Positions 32,851-36,488 of a stretch of DNA of 36,488 nt are shown here, one piece after another. This DNA comes from Verrucomicrobiia bacterium (GTDB lineage: Bacteria; Verrucomicrobiota; Verrucomicrobiia; JABWAM01), in assembly GCA_013360985.1 (NCBI GenBank), contig JABWAM010000002.1:1-36488 (forward strand), written 5' to 3'. The position numbers were made by a program, and so were the translations under genes. The notes below the pieces were generated by a model, which worked only from the letters and a program-made list of their open reading frames with translations, was not told the DNA's origin and made no database searches. Each line of letters opens with the position of its first letter. Within the stretch, counting starts at the first letter, position 1.

Positions 32851-35129
32851 TCTTCTTTGGGAAGCGTAAAGTTGCTCGTTTCGTTGCGAAGCAGTTGCAT
32901 CTCGGCGAGGGCGAGCAGGAAGGAGATCGTGGATTCGGCGCCTTGGTTTTCGTTGACGCGATCCATATGGAGCGCGTCGCGGCAGCCTCCCGAGCGGGGA
33001 TCGTAAAGCGGGAGGCCGAGGTCGTTGTCGCCGAGATACCAACCAAAGGCCTTTTCGGCGCGCTGTCGCCACGCCGCATCACCCGTCCGGCGGTAAGCTT
33101 CGACGCAGGCCGAGACCATGCTGTGCGCCTCGACCGGTTGCTGATCGAACAGGGCGCGCCGGCCTTCTCGCGGATAGAAACCGTTCGAGCCGATGGGGCG
33201 AAAGCGGCCGCGTTCCGAAGTTTGTATGGCGGTAAGCCATTCGAGCGTTCGCAGTCCGATCTCCCGAGCCTTTGCGTGATTTGACCAGCAGCCGCTCAAG
33301 AACAACGCCTGCGCGAGCTTCGCGTTGTCGTAGGTGACGACGGGTTCGAACCAGGGCCAATCGTCGCTCGCGGTCTGTTCAAAGAGCGAGATCAAGCATT
33401 CCGTGAGATGTTCGCGGATTTGGTTGACGCGGCGGTCGCCGCTAAAACACCGAAAATATTCATGGATGCCGATCAACGAAAACGCCCATGCGCGCGGAGA
33501 CTTGAACTCGCGCGCCGGCCCGAGGGCTCGGAGAAAGATCTGCCCGGCGTGTGTGCGGAGTCCCCGCCGTTGTGAACGGCCGACGCACGTTCCCAGGGCC
33601 CACAAGGCGCGGCCGTGACAGTCTTCGGAACCCACGTCTTCAGTCCACGCGCGGTCGAACCCGAGAAAATTCCGGAAACGTTCACTGGCCGGATCGAGCG
33701 CATAATTCAGAAAGGCCAAGGAAGTTGTCCCGATCCGGCGCGGCGCGGACCCCTCGACCCCGAGCTCTTCGAGAAGCACCATGAGGACGAGGGCGCGCGC
33801 GTTGTCGTCGGTGCAGTAGCCGTGCGCGAAGTTCGGCACGGTAAAATTGGCGTGTTGGAGCACGCCGGTGGAGTCGGTGAGGAGATCGAGGTAATCGAGC
33901 TTGATCCGAGGCAGTTCTTCCGCGGAACGATCGAGCGTCCGGCTCGCGAAGGCGGCGCGCGGGCGCGCGGCGGAGGTCATCCGCGCTTTTTCGAACGATT
34001 GGTAGTAGAGGTGGGCCACGTAATCCCAGACCATATCGCGGCCGAGACGGTAGGCGGCCTTTCGCATTGCATGCCGCCGCACTTCGTCGCGCAGCAGGCT
34101 GATGGTTTCGCGCGCGAGCGCCTCTGAATCGCCGAACGGCACGAGGACGCCGCGGCCGTCGGCGAGGAGCTCTTGGGCATGCCAGTAGGGAGTGGAGATG
34201 ACCGCCTTGCCGCAGCCGAAGCTATAGGCGAGGGTTCCCGAGGTGATTTGTTCGGCGTTGAGATAGGGGGTGATGTAGATATCGGTCACCCCGAGGAATT
34301 CCTTGAGCTCGGCGAGCTCCACGAAGCGATTGTAAAAGATGACATGCCGCCCGATCTGGAGATCGCGCGCCAAACGCTCGAGTTCCAAGCGGTACGTCTC
34401 GCCCTGATCCCGCAGCAGCGCCGGATGGGTCGCGCCGAGAACGAGATACACTGTGTTCGGAAACTCGGCGAGGATTGCGGGCAGGGCCTTGAAGGCGTGT
34501 TCGATCCCCTTGTTGGGAGAGAGCAGACCGAAGGTCATCAGCACGTTGCGTCCCTCCACGCCGAACTGGTCTTTGTAATAGTTCGGATCCACGAACGGCA
34601 TATCCGGGATGCCGTGCGCGATGAGGTCGAGCTTCTCGGCGGGCGCGCCATAGATGTCCCGCATGAATTCCAAAGCTTTTTCCGACATCACGGTCAGCCT
34701 CGAGGAGATGCGGACCAGTTCCTTCATCACCCGCCGCTGCTCGGGGTTCGGCTGGCTGAGCACGGTGTGAAGCGTTGTCACTACGGGCATCCTCAGGTTG
34801 CGGAGGAGGTTCAAGATGTGGCTCCCGGAAGGGCCGCCAAAAATCCCGAACTCGTGCTGGACGCTGACGACGTCCACGTTGCTGATGTTCAGAAAGTCTG
34901 CGGCGCGCTGATAGGAGGCCGTATCCTGCTCCTCGATTTCGAAGCGGACCTCCTCGGGATAAGAGTAGCGCTCTTCCAAATCGTTGACCGGGATCATGAG
35001 CACCTCGGACTGCGCGTACTGAGCCGTCAGCGCCGCGCGGAGATCGCTCGAAAAGGTGGCGATGCCGCATTTGCGCGGGAGGTAGTTTCCCACGATAGCA
35101 ATTCGCTGAATGTTCACGCGTCCGCCCAT
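32847..35129 (-). CDS. Glycosyltransferase family 4 fused to an alpha/alpha-toroid-like C-terminal domain
   Basis: A 760-residue cytoplasmic protein. Residues 1 to about 390 are a GT-B glycosyltransferase. QRIAIVGNYLPRKCGIATFSSDL is followed by VSVQHEFGIFGGPSG, VVTTLHTVL, LIAHGIPDMPFVD, FGLLSPNKGIEHAFKALP and the nucleotide-sugar region SGTLAYSFGCGKAVISTPYWHAQELLADGRGVLVPFGD. Residues about 410-745 are helical and have TDDNARALVLMVLLEELG, GSEDCHGRALWALGTC and FEPVVTYDNAKLAQALFL, like an (alpha/alpha)6 toroid of sugar-active enzymes. Donor and acceptor are unknown. It is coupled to the downstream GH130 gene (ATGA). ATG 35129 is my choice; a GTG at 35117 and an in-frame upstream codon at 35261 are alternatives. 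Confidence 0.8.
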   Translation of the reverse strand: MGGRVNIQRIAIVGNYLPRKCGIATFSSDLRAALTAQYAQSEVLMIPVNDLEERYSYPEEVRFEIEEQDTASYQRAADFLNISNVDVVSVQHEFGIFGGPSGSHILNLLRNLRMPVVTTLHTVLSQPNPEQRRVMKELVRISSRLTVMSEKALEFMRDIYGAPAEKLDLIAHGIPDMPFVDPNYYKDQFGVEGRNVLMTFGLLSPNKGIEHAFKALPAILAEFPNTVYLVLGATHPALLRDQGETYRLELERLARDLQIGRHVIFYNRFVELAELKEFLGVTDIYITPYLNAEQITSGTLAYSFGCGKAVISTPYWHAQELLADGRGVLVPFGDSEALARETISLLRDEVRRHAMRKAAYRLGRDMVWDYVAHLYYQSFEKARMTSAARPRAAFASRTLDRSAEELPRIKLDYLDLLTDSTGVLQHANFTVPNFAHGYCTDDNARALVLMVLLEELGVEGSAPRRIGTTSLAFLNYALDPASERFRNFLGFDRAWTEDVGSEDCHGRALWALGTCVGRSQRRGLRTHAGQIFLRALGPAREFKSPRAWAFSLIGIHEYFRCFSGDRRVNQIREHLTECLISLFEQTASDDWPWFEPVVTYDNAKLAQALFLSGCWSNHAKAREIGLRTLEWLTAIQTSERGRFRPIGSNGFYPREGRRALFDQQPVEAHSMVSACVEAYRRTGDAAWRQRAEKAFGWYLGDNDLGLPLYDPRSGGCRDALHMDRVNENQGAESTISFLLALAEMQLLRNETSNFTLPKEE

Positions 35130-35227
35130 AGCGATCTTCAACACCGAGTGTCGGCGAATCGGAACTCCGGCACAAGGGCGGACTCCCCTTGCGCGCTTTC
35201 CGTAATGCAAAATTGCGGAGATCGTTT

Positions 35228-35233
35228 TACAAT
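35228..35233 (+). promoter_or_regulatory. -10-like element of the adaptor gene, leaderless type
   Basis: TACAAT (5/6 to consensus) ends six bases before the ATG at 35240. The sequence 17 bases upstream (ATGCAA) is a poor -35. GCAA-AA-TTGC forms a small dyad at 35207-35216. Confidence 0.35.
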
Positions 35234-35239
35234 TCGCGG

Positions 35240-36325
35240 ATGCGCTTTCCGACGTTTGCATCCCTCCTCGCGTTGGCGGTCGCGCTTTCGGGTTGCGGAT
35301 CGAATCCCGCGAAGGGAGAGAAGGGCGGATCGAGAAAGCGGGGCGACGGCGACCAGGCCGCGAAGGTGGTGCGTCAAGACCTCGATTTCGCCGTCGAGGT
35401 CACCGGCGACCTGCGCCCGTCGGTGCAGGTGGACGTGAAGGCCGAAGTCAGCGGCAAGATCAAGAAGATCCGCGTGGACATCGGGCAGTCCGTAAAGCGC
35501 GGGGCGCCGCTTCTCGAGTTGGACGACTACGACCTGCTCACCGAGCGCGCCTCGACGCTCATCGAGATCGAGGGCGCCAAGCTCCATCTCAGCAAGGCCG
35601 CGGTCAACGCGAAGCGCGCGCAGGAACTCCTCGTCGGCGGCCTCGTCTCCAAGCAGGAAGCGGAGAATCTCAAGCTCGACGCCGACATCGCCGCGAACAG
35701 CCTCGACCGCGCGACGAAACGCCTCCAAGGCGTCGAAGACAAGATCGTCAAGACGCGCATTGCGTCGCCGATCGACGGGGTGGTCACCACGCTCCCCGTC
35801 GTCGAGGGGCAAGTCGTGGTGGGCGGACCGAGCGTGTCGGCGGGGACGCTTCTGATGACGCTGGCCAATCTCACCGATATGCTCATCTCGACGCATGTCA
35901 ACCAAATGGACGTCACGCGGATGCGCGAAGGGCAGGCGGTCGAGGTCGCGGTGGACGCCTTCGAGGGCGCGAAGCTCGGCGGCAAGATTCAGCTCATCGC
36001 CCCAATCGCGACGATCAAGAACAACATCAAAGGGTTTGCGGTGGATATCCTGGTTACGAGCCAGGACCGCCGGATTCGACCGGGAATGTCGGCCAACGTG
36101 CGCATCCCGATCTCGCGCGCCAAGGCGGCGTTGACCGTTCCGATCGAGGCGGTCTTTCGGGAGGAAAAGAAGCGGGTGGTCTACGTGAAAAACGGCGACC
36201 GGTTTGAGCGGCGCGAGGTGGAGGTGGGCCTCGCCACGTCGGATCGCGCGGAGATTAAGCGCGGCGTCCAGGAGGGCGATCTCGTGTCGCTGATCCGTCC
36301 GAAGGAAAAGCCCGGCGGAAGCTGA
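35240..36325 (+). CDS. HlyD/RND-type periplasmic adaptor lipoprotein
   Basis: A 361-residue membrane-fusion protein of an efflux or export system. The N-terminus MRFPTFASLLALAVALSGC is a lipoprotein signal with lipobox LSGC (Cys19 would be lipidated by Lgt). Then come a lipoyl half-motif VEVTGDLRPSVQVDVKAEVSG, a helical hairpin (about 105-165, STLIEIEGAKLHLSKAAVNAKRAQELL and on), and the second lipoyl half VKTRIASPIDGVVTTLPVVEGQVV. Barrel and membrane-proximal domains end in IEAVFREEKKRVVYVKNGDRFERREVEVGL. It bridges an inner-membrane pump and an outer-membrane channel; the pump is not visible unless it lies beyond the right edge. ATG 35240 starts the signal peptide directly. Confidence 0.85.
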   Translation: MRFPTFASLLALAVALSGCGSNPAKGEKGGSRKRGDGDQAAKVVRQDLDFAVEVTGDLRPSVQVDVKAEVSGKIKKIRVDIGQSVKRGAPLLELDDYDLLTERASTLIEIEGAKLHLSKAAVNAKRAQELLVGGLVSKQEAENLKLDADIAANSLDRATKRLQGVEDKIVKTRIASPIDGVVTTLPVVEGQVVVGGPSVSAGTLLMTLANLTDMLISTHVNQMDVTRMREGQAVEVAVDAFEGAKLGGKIQLIAPIATIKNNIKGFAVDILVTSQDRRIRPGMSANVRIPISRAKAALTVPIEAVFREEKKRVVYVKNGDRFERREVEVGLATSDRAEIKRGVQEGDLVSLIRPKEKPGGS

Positions 36326-36341
36326 AGCGGCGCGATCCCCT

Positions 36342-36488
36342 ATGCCTTTGTGGGTCGAGAACTTCGTGGTGTTGGGCGGGTTCGTCGCGCTGGTTGCCGC
36401 CGGAGGGGTCGCGGCGCGCGGAGAACGCTGGCGGCGCGCGATCGCGCGCTTTCGCAAGGACCGCGTCGGGCTCGCTTGCCTCGCCGTC
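36342..36488 (+). CDS. N-terminal fragment of a membrane protein, possibly an OppC-like permease
   Basis: Only 49 residues are in the window. A hydrophobic segment (VENFVVLGGFVALVAAGGVAA) is followed by a basic stretch and ARFRKDRVGLACLAV. The latter resembles the N-terminal segment of OppC/DppC permeases, where RxxRxNxxAxxGL precedes the first membrane helix. The extra upstream hydrophobic segment is unusual for OppC. After an adaptor gene one might also expect an ABC pump subunit. It starts 16 bases after the adaptor stop, so it is probably in the same operon. The right edge decides the identity. Confidence 0.4.
   Translation, partial: MPLWVENFVVLGGFVALVAAGGVAARGERWRRAIARFRKDRVGLACLAV

Overview
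The window is a GC-rich (mostly about 60-68% in lines counted by hand) stretch of bacterial chromosome, gene-dense and without rRNA or tRNA genes. It most likely comes from the Verrucomicrobiota or a close PVC relative. Pointers are a DUF5069 protein, a prepilin with a C-terminal VDGH segment, a GyrA with the HPHGEAVIYPT variant, a BBP2/OmpL-type porin, an MtaA-like URO-D protein and a Gfo/Idh/MocA oxidoreductase. An outer membrane is implied by the family-9 glycosyltransferase, the porin and the AsmA-like protein. The phylum call is inference from gene content.

Layout. 1-4.8 kb: the end of folC, a membrane-anchored protein with two STN-like units translationally coupled to a prepilin-like protein, then a large AsmA-like protein. 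4.8-8.6 kb: thiE, a coupled pair of small conserved proteins on the minus strand (DUF5069 plus a 98-residue protein), a Gfo/Idh/MocA oxidoreductase, and lgt. 8.6-17.6 kb: mnmG, acnA, marC-like, nagB, a heptosyltransferase-like GT9 gene and a URO-D family gene, all on the plus strand. 17.6-18.2 kb: a gene-free stretch with DnaA-box matches that I propose as oriC. 18.2-21.6 kb: dnaN and, facing it, one reading frame fusing a low-molecular-weight phosphatase, RpiB and GlyA. 21.6-24.7 kb: two repeat-rich intergenic regions around a porin and a small SWIM-type zinc-finger protein. 24.7-29.4 kb: gyrA, a HAD hydrolase and murA. 29.5-36.5 kb: two Opp/Dpp-type permeases, a coupled GT4-GH130 pair, an RND/ABC-type periplasmic adaptor lipoprotein, and the start of another membrane protein.

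The main points of interest are: (1) a perfect 16-bp parS palindrome inside the coding sequence of mnmG, within an extra protein segment, at the point where base composition drops sharply; (2) an oriC-like region 8.5 kb away, upstream of dnaN; (3) the phosphatase-RpiB-GlyA fusion, which joins functions that lie close together as separate genes in Bacillus; (4) an inverted repeat pair of about 140 bp and a shorter repeat family flanking the porin/SWIM block; (5) four genes with a -10-like hexamer exactly six bases before the start codon, suggesting leaderless mRNAs. There is no CRISPR array and no recognisable transposase.
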